Assembly: GCA_025093985.1 (NCBI GenBank)
Contig: JACAAK010000005.1
Span: 2,666,001 to 2,730,000, forward strand
Direction: 5' to 3'
Length of the DNA stretch: 64,000 nt
Origin: Calvatia gigantea
Taxonomy: Eukaryota > Basidiomycota > Agaricomycetes > Agaricales > Lycoperdaceae
Shown: piece after piece, positions 1 to 10,629 of the stretch
Layout of the letters: every line of letters begins with the position of its first letter
Position numbering within the stretch: the first letter of the stretch is position 1
The notes under the pieces: generated by a model
Told to the model about the DNA's origin: nothing
What the model saw: only the letters and a program-made list of their open reading frames with translations
Databases searched by the model: none
Program-made: the position numbers and the translations under genes

Positions 1-301
1 GGCCAGGGACACGATGAAGATATACCGCTGAAGCAGGTGATGACGAACCATCCCGTCTCGGGTGCAAGATTTCGTGCCCAAGAATGGATAGGACCGCCCA
101 AGGGAATAGCAAGGATTAATCTCAATGGGAAACTGCAGCTTAAAGAGTTTTTGAAGAATCCAAATATTATACCACGCCTTTTGGGGCAGCTCAAGAATGG
201 GAAAGCGCTAAGATACTCTGGTAGCATGATGGTGTCACAGCCAGCCTGTGACACATCACGGCGCTCTCACTTCCAAGTTCCAGGTGCTGCGATTTAAAAA
301 C

Positions 302-1470
302 ATGCAATTGCAGGTCCCCCAAGAAATCGCAGATGCCGCCATTCAATACGCAGAGGACGATCCTACTACCCTTTACAACCTCTGTCTTGTGTCCACTTCC
401 TTCCTCCCTAAGGCTCGTCAAGTCCTGTACTATGAAATACGGATTACCCGCCGTGCCCACAATTTATATCCTGTTTGGTCGATTGGTCTCCGACAAGCTA
501 TCAAGCTCTTTCAGACCATAACCATGTACAACTGTTCTCTGGCGAAATATATTCAGAAGTTGTATCAATGGAAAGACCCCTTCGATTCAGAATATGAGAA
601 GCTCGTGCGACAAGCCCTTCGATTAATGGACAACCTTGAAAGCCTCGTCGGCGACATATCAGGCTCAGCTCTCTCTGAAGATCGTCCATTCAGGCTCAAA
701 AATTTCGAGTTTGGCACGAAGTTTTGGTATGGTCACGGGAAAGAAACCCAGTTCTTCGCCTCTCAGGCTAGTCTCAAAACATTGTATGCGAACAGGGACC
801 CGGACCCCGAACTTCTCGGGTCGATCCCAAAAGGCTTCTTCCCCAAATTGGAGGCACTTGCGGGCAGTCGGTGCACCATCGAGAGGGTCCTCCCTGACCG
901 ACCTCTGATCACTAAGTTGGCCAGTTGGCCTAGGTGCCAACTGAGGAGGACGATATCTTCACTCTGCCTCATATACTTGCTTCCCGCCTCTCTAATATAC
1001 ATGCACTATGTCTTGGCGGGGTTAGACTTGGATGCCCAGAACTCCGTCTCTTCCTTCCCTATTTGCAATCACTCAAGTCTTATGTCTCTATGGCGAGTCA
1101 TTAGAGGTGAGCACAATGTCCCGTGGTTGCCGAATGGCAAGCGAATTTTCAAACCTTCGGGTTTCATATGAGGTGACGGACCTTCCAATGCCTATAAGGG
1201 TTGCATGCCCCAGAAAAAAATGAGTCAAAGCGATCAGTACAAATGGGTTAAGGTGTTCTTCAGCAAAACTACAATATTAGAGAAGGTGTATCTACAGATC
1301 TCTGATTCATATACAGAATGTCCCCCTTCGCCGCAACTAAAAGGGAAACTGCAATATATTTATCACGTTGGGAGTGGGAGCGACATAACATCGAGCAGCC
1401 GAGGCTGGTTGATTCTCTGGATATCATGGCAGTCCACGGTGATGTGTCCTGGGGTTATTTGGAATATTAG
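302..1470 (+). pseudogene. F-box-like protein, tandem copy 1, frame broken by an 8-bp insertion
   Basis: No known partner. The N-terminus (VPQEIADAAIQYAEDD, then LCLVSTSFLPKARQVLYYEI) resembles the F-box-like motif of Agaricomycete proteins that present substrates to SCF ubiquitin ligases. That function is inference from the family look. Translation is collinear with copy 3 (4513-5710) for about 200 residues. Near 919 copy 1 carries 8 extra bases, a local duplication of the TTGGCC sequence, which shifts the frame, and an out-of-frame extension ends at 1171. Homology resumes in another frame (KTTILEKVYLQISDS near 1265-1320) and reaches the TAG at 1470 that matches the family stop. The ATG at 302 is chosen because both sister copies start at the same point. 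Probably a pseudogene. Confidence 0.6.
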
Positions 1471-2222
1471 GGTCGGACGGAGTCGTAAAACAAGGCAAGA
1501 ATCTGTATTTTTCTGTCCAATATTCCTGATCAACTGAGAGTTGCAGTTCGCAGTACTATTCTCAATATGAAGATGGTGTAGAGGCGTTGGGATAGTATGT
1601 ATAATTGATGCACTCGATACGTCGCGGATCGCCGTGTCTCCGGATCTCGACAGTCGTTTGACTTGCTTGGGTCTCACTCTTCTGTTGAGCGCGCTCTCTT
1701 CGTATCATACGGAACATAATTATTCTTCAGACTTCGTATTCTGTTCCTGACACCTGCTATATCCATATCATTTGCCCCGCCTCTATATATCCCGTACTTG
1801 CACCTCACTTAAATAACAATGTATTGTTGGAAGTCATTTAAGAAAAACGGAGGAGAGGGGTATTCGTAGGGGGTGGCCAACAGGAAGAGTCCGTGACATG
1901 AGCGGAAGGACACAATGGAGGCATATTTGCTGAGGCAGGTAACGACGGTTATTTCGTCTCGGTGGGTGCGAGACCGTGTCCCAGGACGAATAGGACCACC
2001 CAATGGAATAACAGGTTTAAGCTTTAAGCTCGACGGGAAAATGTAACATAAAGCTTCTTGGAAGAAATCAAAAATGACGTGCCGTGCCTTTTTAGGCAGT
2101 TCAGGCGCTCGATATTCAGTATTCAATAATGAGAAAGCGGTGAGTCTGGTTTAATACCTGTGACGCCATCACGCCGCAGCAAGCAAGTCTCAGCTGTATT
2201 ACCGCTGCTAAGTGTTGCGATC
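1471..2222. repeat. Spacer containing the duplicated upstream region of F-box copy 2
   Basis: No gene seen. Bases of about 1900-2110 repeat, with many changes, the start of the window (about 1-180), for example the stretch around 'gaataggaccacccaa'. The tandem unit therefore includes promoter sequence as well as the F-box-like gene, with a period of about 1.9 kb. Confidence 0.6.
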
Positions 2223-3246
2223 ATGCGGGTTCCTCAGGAGATTGCAGATGCTATCATCCAATACGCAGAGGGCGATCCAACTACCCTGTGCAGCCTCTGC
2301 CTTGTGTCCACTTCGTTCCTCCCCAAAGCTCGTCAAATCCTGTACCATGAAATCAGGATTACTCGCGGTCCCCGCGACATATATCCTGTTTGGTTGATTG
2401 ATCTCGAACAAGCCACCAAGCTCTTTAAGACCATAACCAAGTACAACCACACCCTGGCGGGGCGCGCCCGGAGGTTGTATCAATGGAAATACCCCTGCGA
2501 CTCAGAATATGAGACGCTCATGCGGCAAGCCCTTCAATTGATGGACAACCTTGGAATCTTCATTGGCAATGTACCGGACTCAGTTCTCCATGGAGGCACT
2601 TGCGGGCAATCGGTGCACCATCGAGAGTGTCCTTCCTGACCGGCCTCTGATCACTAAGTTGGCCTGGGTGCCAAGTAGGGAGGACGATATCTCGACTCTG
2701 CCTTATGTACTTGTTTCCCGCCCCTCTAATATTACATGCCCTATGTCTTGGCGGGGATCTCCTACGTCCGGGTCTCGATCTCTTCCTTCCTTATCTGTAA
2801 TCACTCCAAGCCCTACGTATCTATGGCGAGTCACCCCATGTGAGCACAAGAACACCCGTGTTCGCCGAACAGCAACCTGATCTTCACCCTCTAGCCTATA
2901 CTCCGTGATGAATTTGCCCTCATACCAGATTTTCTGAAACTTCGGGTGCTATATGGAGCGACAGACCTTCCACTTCCTTCGAGAGTTCCCCGGCCCAGAG
3001 CACACTGAATCGCCACACTCAGAACATTTGGGTCAAGGCGCTCTTCAACGAAACTACAATATTAGAGAAGGTGTATCTCCAAATCTCTGACACAGATACG
3101 GAATTCTTCTTCCGTCTCGACCAATGGTGAGATTGCAATACATATTATGTTGGGAGCGAGATACAGTCGAACAGCCGAGCCTGGTTGATTCTCGGGGTGT
3201 TGCGGCAGCTCATGGTGATGTGTCCTGGGATTATTTGGAATATTAG
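2223..3246 (+). pseudogene. F-box-like protein, tandem copy 2, internal deletion
   Basis: Starts MRVPQEIADAIIQYAEGD like its neighbours and stays in frame for about 120 residues. It then jumps from the segment ending near 'PDSVL' straight to the later EALAGNRC segment. Relative to copy 3, roughly 200 bp are missing around 2590 and the frame is lost, with a stop at 2639. Downstream homology continues in other frames (bits at 2551-2880 and 3060-3246) and ends at the family TAG at 3246. Unambiguously degraded. It shows which parts of the tandem family are dispensable or decaying here. Confidence 0.65.
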
Positions 3247-3711
3247 GATCGGACGAAATCGTGGACCAAGGCAAGGGATTGGGGAATTCTTATTCGGCTG
3301 GGAGTTGCGGTATTTTTCGCGAAGGCGGGAAACGGGCGCTGGGATGGCATGTAGGTCACCCGAAGGAATAACTAGGTTTACTCGATGGGATACTGCGGCC
3401 TCGGCTTCTTCTCCATGGAATTAGTCCTATCCACGAGGTTTAAGACCAAATGAGCGAATTTCTGACAAACATCGTCGGCAAAGCCGTCAGAATGCTACGG
3501 AACCGCATCTAAACTTGTTATTCAGCAGAACATCGTGTTCTTTTTTGTGGGCATCGTAGTCCCCGAGAGTGGTATAATCCGTAGTTCCTGCATTTTGATT
3601 TCCCGCTACATATTTAACGAGATATAACTCCTTGGATTGCTGTCCAATATCAGAAAGATCTAATGTCGGTTCTCCAGAAAATATCGTACATATCCTCCTA
3701 ATGTTCTATAA
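3247..3711. other. Spacer between F-box copy 2 and fungalysin fragment, duplicated downstream
   Basis: No gene supported. About 3420-3711 is a diverged copy of 5880-6214, so it belongs to the same tandem duplication. In the downstream copy this stretch contains the unrecognised minus-strand reading frame listed at 5903-6112; here that frame is not preserved. Confidence 0.5.
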
Positions 3712-4335
3712 TCAATGAGCAACATAATCAATGACAGCGACAACCGTTCCTCCGTGTGCATCGACATAGGCCTGGAAATACGTCCCTTCTGAATCGTTAC
3801 GGACAGGGACGGAGTAACACTCTTGACGGCTGCTTGGAAGGAATAGTTGGTGTATACGATGCTATCGAGGCTGTTGCTGTGGGATAGAATGGATGAGATG
3901 GATTTGGTTGAAAGGTCCACGTGGAAGGCGGACGTACTGATAGTGAAGAAGGATGTGCTAACAGAGACAACCTTGTTGAATCTGTTAAATGTGACATAGG
4001 CTTCGACGTTTGCAAATGGAATGCCATTCTACAGTCGCAAAATATCGTAAATTGATCATTGTTCTGTGCAGGTATGAGTCGAGACATACGTAAGTTTGAA
4101 GGACAAAGGCATGTTTCGTGATATCGTCTTCGTATCCGTTTCGATAAAGCAAAAGAGTCGGGATTAACGGAGAGTGCTACGCGAGAAATGCGATGGAGGC
4201 TTTCTGTAGGTCGAATTGTTCACCTGCAGATGTCAGGTTGGAATCATCCGAGACCAGAACCGAACGTCTTGAACAGGAATACATCTGTCAGATCATAATA
4301 AAGGTAAGATAAACACAATGAGCGTACCTGGAACG
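3712..4335 (-). pseudogene. Fungalysin (M36) propeptide fragment, copy a
   Basis: Read on the minus strand, pieces match the FTP/PepSY propeptide of fungalysin metalloproteases (family M36): FANVEAYVTFNRFNKVVSVS, then YFQAYVDAHGGTVVAVIDYV ending AH and a stop at 3712-3714. No peptidase domain (HExxH) follows. Compared with the sister fragment at 6215-7093 this copy lacks the signal-peptide exon. It also has a deletion that fuses FQAAVKS directly to the region before YFQAYVD. A dead remnant that was duplicated together with the F-box gene. Confidence 0.6.
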
Positions 4336-4512
4336 TAGATTTCCACTCATGAGATTAAATAGACATCGCTTCAAGTTCTTGTGAGGGTTTGCCATCATTT
4401 GGGGGTTTGGATTAGTTGCTGATGGTGGCTCTGTTTGGCCGGGCTACAGTCGTGCTCGATACCTGTGACACTATCACGCCACCATCACTGCCAGGTACTG
4501 CGATCTTCAAAC

Positions 4513-5710
4513 ATGCGGGTCCCCCAAGAAATCGCAGATGCTATCATTCAAAACGCAAAGGACAATCCTACTACCCTTTACAACCTCTGTCTTGTGTCCA
4601 CTTCCTTCCTCCCTAAGGCTCGTCAAGTCCTGTACTATGAAATACGGATTACCCGCCGTGCCCACAATTTATATCCTGTTTGGTCGATTGGTCTCCGACA
4701 AGCTATCAAGCTCTTTCAGGACCATAACCATGTACAACCGTTCTCTGGCGAAATATATTCAGAAGTTGTATCAATGGAGAGACCCCTCCGACTCAGAGTA
4801 TGAGAAGCTCATGCGGCAAGCCCTTCGATTAATGGACAACCTTGAAAGCCTCATCGGCGACATATCAGGTTCAACTCTCTCTGAAGATTATCCATTCAGG
4901 CTCAAAAGTTTCGAGTTTGGCGCGAAGTTTTGGGATAGTCACGGGGAGGAAACCCAGTTCTTCGCCTCTCAGACTGGTCTCAAAACATTGTATGCGAACG
5001 GGGACCCGGACCCCGAACTTCTCGGGTCGATCCCAGAAGGCTTCTTCCCCAAATTGGAGGCACTTGCGGGCAATCGGTGCACCATCGAGAGGGTCCTCCC
5101 TGACCGACCTCTGATCACTAAGTTGGCCTGGGTGCCAAGTGGGGAGGATGATGTCTCCACTCTGCCTCACATACTTGCTTCCCGCCTCTCTAATATTCGT
5201 GCACTATGCCTTGGCGGGGGTTTCCCACGCCCAGATCCTCCGTTTCTTCCTTCCTTATCTGCAATCTCTCCAAGTCCTACGTATTTTTGGCGAGGCACCC
5301 CATGTGAGCATGAGAACTCGTGCTTGCCGAACAGCAGCCTGATATTCACCCTCCAGCTTGCACTTCATGATGAATTTGCCCTCATACCAAATTTTCCGAA
5401 ACTTCGGGTATTTATATGGAGTGACCGACCTTCCACTTCCTCCGGGATTTTCCTTGCCCAGAAAAAAATGAACCGCCACGCCCAGAACGCTTGGGTCAAG
5501 GAGCTCTTCAGCAAAACTACAATATTAGAGAAGGTGTATCTCCAAATCTCCGATTCAGATACAGAATTTCTTCATCCGCTCCGACCAAGAATAAGATTAC
5601 TACACCTTTTATGTTGGGGGCGAGATAAGGTCGAGGAGCCGAGGCTGGTTGATTCTTGGGATGTTGCAGCGGCTCATGATGATGTGTTCTGGGAATATTT
5701 GGAACAATAG
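4513..5710 (+). pseudogene. F-box-like protein, tandem copy 3, one-base frameshift
   Basis: Best-preserved of the three copies, about 399 residues if the frame is repaired. Start ATG 4513 (MRVPQEIADAIIQNAKDN), F-box-like N-terminus, then a leucine-rich body ending DVFWEYLEQ at 5710. Near 4719 the sequence reads CTTTCAGGACC where copies 1 and 2 have one G fewer, moving the frame: the first part is read in the 4513 frame and the rest in the frame of 4538-5710. This may be a true mutation or a homopolymer sequencing error. If the latter, this is the only functional member of the array. F-box assignment is by family resemblance only. Confidence 0.6.
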
Positions 5711-5902
5711 GATCGGACGAAATCGTAGAACAAGGCAAGGATTGGGGATTTTTCATTCGGCTGGGAGTTGCGGCTCGTGGTAGTATTTTCCATGAAGACG
5801 GGAAGCGGGCGTTGGAATGGCATGTAGATCACATGAAGGAATAACTAGATTTACTCGATGGGATCCTGCGGCTTCGGCTTCTCCTCCATGGAATTAGCCA
5901 GT

Positions 5903-6112
5903 TCACGAGGTTTTGGACCAAGGCCGCCGTATGGTGCCTAGCCAAGTAAGCGAATTTCTGACAAACATCGGCAAAGCGGTCAGAATGCTGTGTAATCGCA
6001 TAAACTTGTTTCCAAACTTTCTGTTTAGTAGAATATAGTGTCCCTTTTCGCAGACATCGCGCTCCTTGAGAACAACATAATCCGTTGTTCCTGTGTTTGA
6101 CTTGCCCGCCAC
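5903..6112 (-). other. Unrecognised reading-frame fragment between F-box copy 3 and fungalysin remnant
   Basis: A minus-strand open frame reads LSDIGQQSKEFYLVKYVAG, then TDYVVLKERDVCEKGHYILL, continuing from about 6160 to 5903. Its composition looks protein-like, and the stretch is duplicated (with frame loss) at about 3450-3660. I do not recognise a domain. It directly follows the propeptide remnant on the same strand, so it may be a displaced exon of something else captured in the duplication. Confidence 0.3.
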
Positions 6113-6214
6113 GTATTTAACGAGATAAAACTCCTTAGATTGCTGTCCAATATCAGAAAGATCTAATGTCCATTCTCCAGAAAATATCGTACATATCCTC
6201 CTAATGTTCTATAA

Positions 6215-7093
6215 TCAATGAGCAACATAATCGATGACAGCGACAACCTTTCCTCCGTGTGCGTCGACATAGGCTTGGAAGTACGTCCCTTCTGAATCGT
6301 TACGGACAGGGACGGAGTAAACGAGTGTTGCCGAACCATCTGCATTAGCCAGATATTCGAGGAACTTTTTATCGTCGTCGCTACTGGTGGTAGTGGTGGT
6401 AGGTGGTGAGGGGGGAGGATTGTAGGTTCCGTTAAGGGTATCTTCTGCACTCTTGATGGCTGCTTGGAAGGGAATGGTTAGGCGTTGACGATGCTACTGA
6501 GGTTGTTGCTGCGTGATATAATGGATGAGATGGGCCTTGGTTGTAAGGCTCACGTGGAGGGACGGACGTACTGATTGTGACGAAGGATGCTGCTGACAGA
6601 GACAACTTTATTGAGTCTGTTAAATGTGACATGAGCTTCGACATTTGCGAATGGAATGCCGTTCTACAGCCGTAAAATATCGTAAATTAATCATGCTTCT
6701 GTGCAGCTATGAGGCGAGAGACATACGTAGGTTTGGAGGACAAAGGCATGTTTCGTGATATCGTCTTCGTATCCGTTACGATAGAGCAAAGAGTTGGGAT
6801 TAACTGAGAATCGCTGCGCAAGAAATGCGATGGAGGCTTTCTGTAGGTCGAACTGTTCGCCTGCAGGTGTCAGGTTGGAATCATCGAGACCAGAACCGAA
6901 CGTCTTGAACAGGGTCCGTCAAATCATAATAAGGGTAAGACAAACATAACGAGCGTACCTGGAATGTAGATTGGGGATGCCATGGCTCCATTCGTGGTCC
7001 GGCAGCCGCAGTAGTCGAGGTTGTTGGAGCAAAGAAGTTGGCCATTGTAAGGGAGAGGAAACACAGGAGATAGGATATCAGAAAGAGACGCAT
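6215..7093 (-). pseudogene. Fungalysin (M36) signal peptide plus propeptide only, copy b
   Basis: Exon 1 begins MRLFLISYLLCFLSLTMA, a clear signal peptide, and ends WHPQSTFQ. After a short intron comes TFGSGLDDSNLTPAGEQFDL and ITKHAFVLQTY, then a second intron and NGIPFANVEAHVTFNRLNKV. The tail is TYFQAYVDAHGGKVVAVIDY followed by VAH and a stop (6215-6217). This is the order of an M36 FTP/PepSY propeptide, but the catalytic domain is absent. A one-base change after VSVSS breaks the frame (the sister copy is in frame there). Probably a pseudogene. A propeptide-only inhibitor is conceivable but not supported while the frame is broken. Confidence 0.6.
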
Positions 7094-7324
7094 TTATATC
7101 GGGTCTTGTGAGAGTTGATCAGGTGTTTACTCAGCGGTCCGCCACAGGGCGGCGAAGGAGACGGCGGATGTTGCGATGCGGTTAGAGTCAAGCACGGTAT
7201 GAGTTCCGTGAGGAGTGCTTAACAAGCCTGTGGCTGTGCCACTGGGCGCTGGCCGCATTCGCCGGAGCCCTATTATGAATTTCATCATAAGCATAACCCC
7301 CAACCACCACCAACAACGCACGGA

Positions 7325-8122
7325 ATGGCGAGTATCAACCTTGACGAAGAAGTCCGGTTGTATACGAACAATACCGAGAGGGAAAAGTACAATCTCCTCG
7401 CTACGTTATTCGGAATTATTGTTGCGTTGGAGTATCTCGAGAGGGCCTACGTCCGGGACTCGATTACTGCGGCTGAGTACACACCATTCTCTAATCGTGC
7501 AATGGAGATATCTGCTAAGAACGTCCGCATAGAGATATTCGCCAGCATCCACGCGGTTGCTATCACAGTACAAGACGATGCTCAAGCTAGTCGGGGATGA
7601 AGTGCCCTCTATCGAGCAGTTTATGACTCGATACCGGGTAGGTAGTTTGGGCAGGATTTCGGTGTAAAGAGCTAACATTCCTGTCATTAGATGGATAATC
7701 CTGCCGCGCTACACCGCATTCAAGTCGGGGTGCCGGCAACTGTCGAGCATTCGACAGAGGCAGGCCCAGAGACTGCCAAGCAGGTCGCGGAGACAACCCA
7801 GGTACGTTTCACCGCAGTGTTCGGGCATCATGATTCTGATGGCCTTCTACAGAGTTTTATTACATTTATGGACGCACTACGTCTCAACCTAAGAACGAAG
7901 GAAGAACTACATCCCTTACTTCGCGATCTCGTAACGAGTTGTTCAAAGTTCAAAGGACACAAAGACTCGGAGGGTCGAAGTCGGATGGTTTCCTGGCTTA
8001 TCACACTCAATGGGATGCAGATCTCTGAGAGATTAACTGACGACCAGGCCCGCCAGCTGCTGTTCGACATTGAACATGCGTACAACGAATTCTTCCAAAG
8101 CCTTAGTGCAAAGCCCAGCTAG
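7325..8122 (+). CDS. VPS28: VPS28, ESCRT-I subunit (one-base frameshift in exon 2)
   Basis: ESCRT-I subunit, bridging ESCRT-I to ESCRT-II in sorting ubiquitinated cargo into multivesicular endosomes. Four exons fit: 7325-7496 (NLDEEVRLYTNNTEREKY, VALEYLERAYVRDSITAAEY), 7546 to about 7638 (RLLSQYKTMLKLVGDEVPSI), 7685-7801 (MDNPAALHRIQVGVPATVEH) and 7853-8122 (SFITFMDAL to QLLFDIEHAYNEFFQSL). The N-terminal coiled core and the C-terminal four-helix domain are both present, near the family's normal length. The donor of intron 1 (GTGCAA) is weak. In exon 2 the codons for EQF-M are written with four T instead of three (around 7620). The family sequence FMTRYR needs three, so the assembled sequence goes out of frame before intron 2. 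Probably a homopolymer error in an essential gene. Confidence 0.88.
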
Positions 8123-8226
8123 GGAGATTAGATAGCGCTGTTATCAAGTTTTATTTGTCACAGGGCATTGATCCAAACACATAATCCAAATTCTTTCAGA
8201 TTCAAATATTTAAATATTTTGATTTT

Positions 8227-10204
8227 ATGGAACCAACAATCACGAAACGGCTGCATATATCAGGACTGACGCCAGCCATCTCTCAACAAGATTTATCGCA
8301 ACGGCTCTCAGTGTTTGGCAATGTACAGTCTCTCGATGGACTAGGGCTTCGCGATGCGAACGGCCAACCCAGAAGATTCGCCTACGCAACGCTCGAAGCC
8401 ACACCTTCAAAACTTTCTAAATGTCCGTCATAAGTTCCATTTTGCACGCTACCTATAACTCATAGAACCCTCAGGTCTTAACACGCTAAGCGGTTCAACA
8501 TGGAAGGGCACTAAACTCCGAATCGGAGAAGCCAAACCCGATTTTCGCGAACGGTGCGCACCCTACCTTCTCCAACGGCCTGCATCCCCAGCACTCACGT
8601 TTTCGCGTATTTACCAGTATCAGAAGGGAAAACGAAAAGGCCGCCGAACCACCTCGCAAAAAACTTCGGTGGAAATATGTTCCATACCACGCGGTCGAGG
8701 CTAAGGATATGGAACCCATCACGCTCGAAAAGGCTAAACGCAAAGCTAGTTGGGTCGTCACACCCCTTGGGAGGGTTTACCGGCCGTTGAGGCTGAAACC
8801 TTTAAGACCTTTGCCACCGCAAACTGCTACCACCACCTTGTCCGATGTGAAAGGAAAGGGAAAGGAGAAGCAAAAGGTCAAGAAACAGAGACAAAGGCCG
8901 GATAAGAGGGCTAGGATAAGGAAGATTGACATGGTGACTTATGGGAGTGTTTACCTGAAGGGTAGATTTTTGGACGTTGATGTCCTACCGGAGGTCGGAG
9001 GGAGCAGTTTTGGGGAAGATTATGTGGCGCCTGTGGAAGGCAGTGACGAAGAAGGGGAAGATAGTGACCGAACGGGAGATGAAAGCGAGACAGAGAGCGA
9101 GGGAGAACATGAAAATGAAGAAGTTGAAACAGGAAGAGAGGAAGACGAAGATGGCGCCCAACCAGTCCAAGCCGTAGCAGTGTCAGAAACTCGTACCTTA
9201 ATCGCTTCCCAGCCATCTTCAATTCCAACTCAACCATCTCAGTTACCTACCGTCCAACGGTCAACGTCACCAGCTGTTGATTTCGACTTCGAAAAACGTC
9301 ACTCCCTCAACGTCCTTACTTCAATTTTCGGCACCTCCGCAGGCAACATTGATGAGGACGAAGAGGACGATTGGATGGGCGAAGAGTCTCTGGGCTCTGA
9401 TGTTGACGAAGCCGATCTAGCTTCTGACCGTCTTCGCGTCCCCAGCCGTCCAGACGATGGCGACATTGATTTTGAAGTTGTCCCTCGAGAAAGTGGACAA
9501 AAGAAGCGTCAGGAACGGGCGCACGGTGATGAAGCTTTGGAGGAGGGAGCAGATTCAAGGATGGTAGTCGATGAGGGGAGTGGTTATATTGACGAACCAG
9601 TCGCAGAAACAGAAGCTGTAGAAGAATCCCTGAAATCACAGCAGGAGCCGCAGCAAAAGGCACCCACGAAACTCAAAGACTTGTTCGCACCCACCGAAAC
9701 TGAAGGTTCGTAAACCTAGGATCTGACAACTCTTTCTTAACTCGAACTAAGACCATTACAGGGTTTTCTCTTCTTGGTCATCTTAACCTCGATGACGATC
9801 TTGAACTCGACGAAGACCTTCCTTTCTCAACTACACACGACGAAGCAGAACCACCAGCAATCCATGAACAACCAATTTCCGCCCCAACCACCGCTCCCAG
9901 CGATCGAAACCAAAACCAAAGCAACCGTCACATATCCAAAATAACTCTCGACCCCTCAAAACCTCTTTTCTTCCCCCTCGCGCTCCTCTCTTCCCACCCT
10001 TCTTTTGCCTCATCTTCCTTCCCAACAAATCCAAATGCGAAAAACCGACCAAAAGATTTATATGAGGACCTAGAAGCAAAAGGCTGGGATTGGCGCACAG
10101 CTGGATTTTATAGGACACAGAGTGAGGATGAAATTAGGCAGCGGTGGGAGGAGCAGAAAGGGCGAATTGACGGCGGGGTGGAAGAAGCGGTGGAGAGAGG
10201 CTAA
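8227..10204 (+). CDS. NOL8-like nucleolar RRM protein
   Basis: Likely a nucleolar ribosome-biogenesis factor. Exon 1 (8227-8422) gives an RRM start (KRLHISGLTP, FAYATLEA). Exon 2 (8475-8553) completes it with GSTWKGTKLRIGEAKPDF. Exon 3 (8618-9705) carries the fungal NOL8-like VTPLGR motif, a basic patch (KGKEKQKVKKQRQRPDKRAR) and a long acidic, low-complexity middle. Exon 4 (9762 on) has GFSLLGHLNLDDDLELDED, a short FFP block and WDWRTAGFYRTQSEDEIRQR. Introns are short GT-AG. Frame 1 stops at 10204; a G run at about 10174-10180 looks one base too long, since the alternative frame reads WKKRWREAKRAGRRR, as expected for this family's basic tail. Family assignment comes from motif order, not from a search. 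Confidence 0.65.
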
Positions 10205-10629
10205 AAGGGCTGGAAGAAGGAGAGGGAAGAGCGGTGGTGGGGACGAAGGTTTCTGAGAAAATTCAATCTCGGTGGTGGGATTTTTAATGCCTAGATACCT
10301 AGCGATGTTGTTGGCGTAAAAGTCCCAGTGTCATCTGTATTAACCCTTGCTACTTCCGGCATTGGTATTGTGGTTTTGATGAGGCGCTTGATGATAATTT
10401 CTCCCTCCTCGTAGAGCTAATCGAATCCTGCTTGTCGGGCGGCGGGCACTCGCCCCTCCACAAAACTACTTGGGCCATCTGATGATGCATTGGTGGCGTT
10501 GTATCTATATGGTGGTGCAGTATGTCCTCTGTTTTCGAATTCCACGCTGTAACACTGTAGGAAGAAGAGAGGACTCGGATATACATTACAACTACAAGAA
10601 TAGTGACTATGGAAACAACACGCTATTCA
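10205..10629. other. Convergent intergenic spacer
   Basis: Lies between the 3' ends of the NOL8-like gene and F-box gene A. About 10205-10260 may still be the true 3' coding tail of the NOL8-like gene if its G-run frameshift is an error. Beyond that I see no gene or repeat. Confidence 0.5.

Noticed and set aside
8911..9237. Minus-strand open frames over the NOL8-like gene
   Set aside because: Shadows of the acidic, low-complexity coding region on the plus strand.
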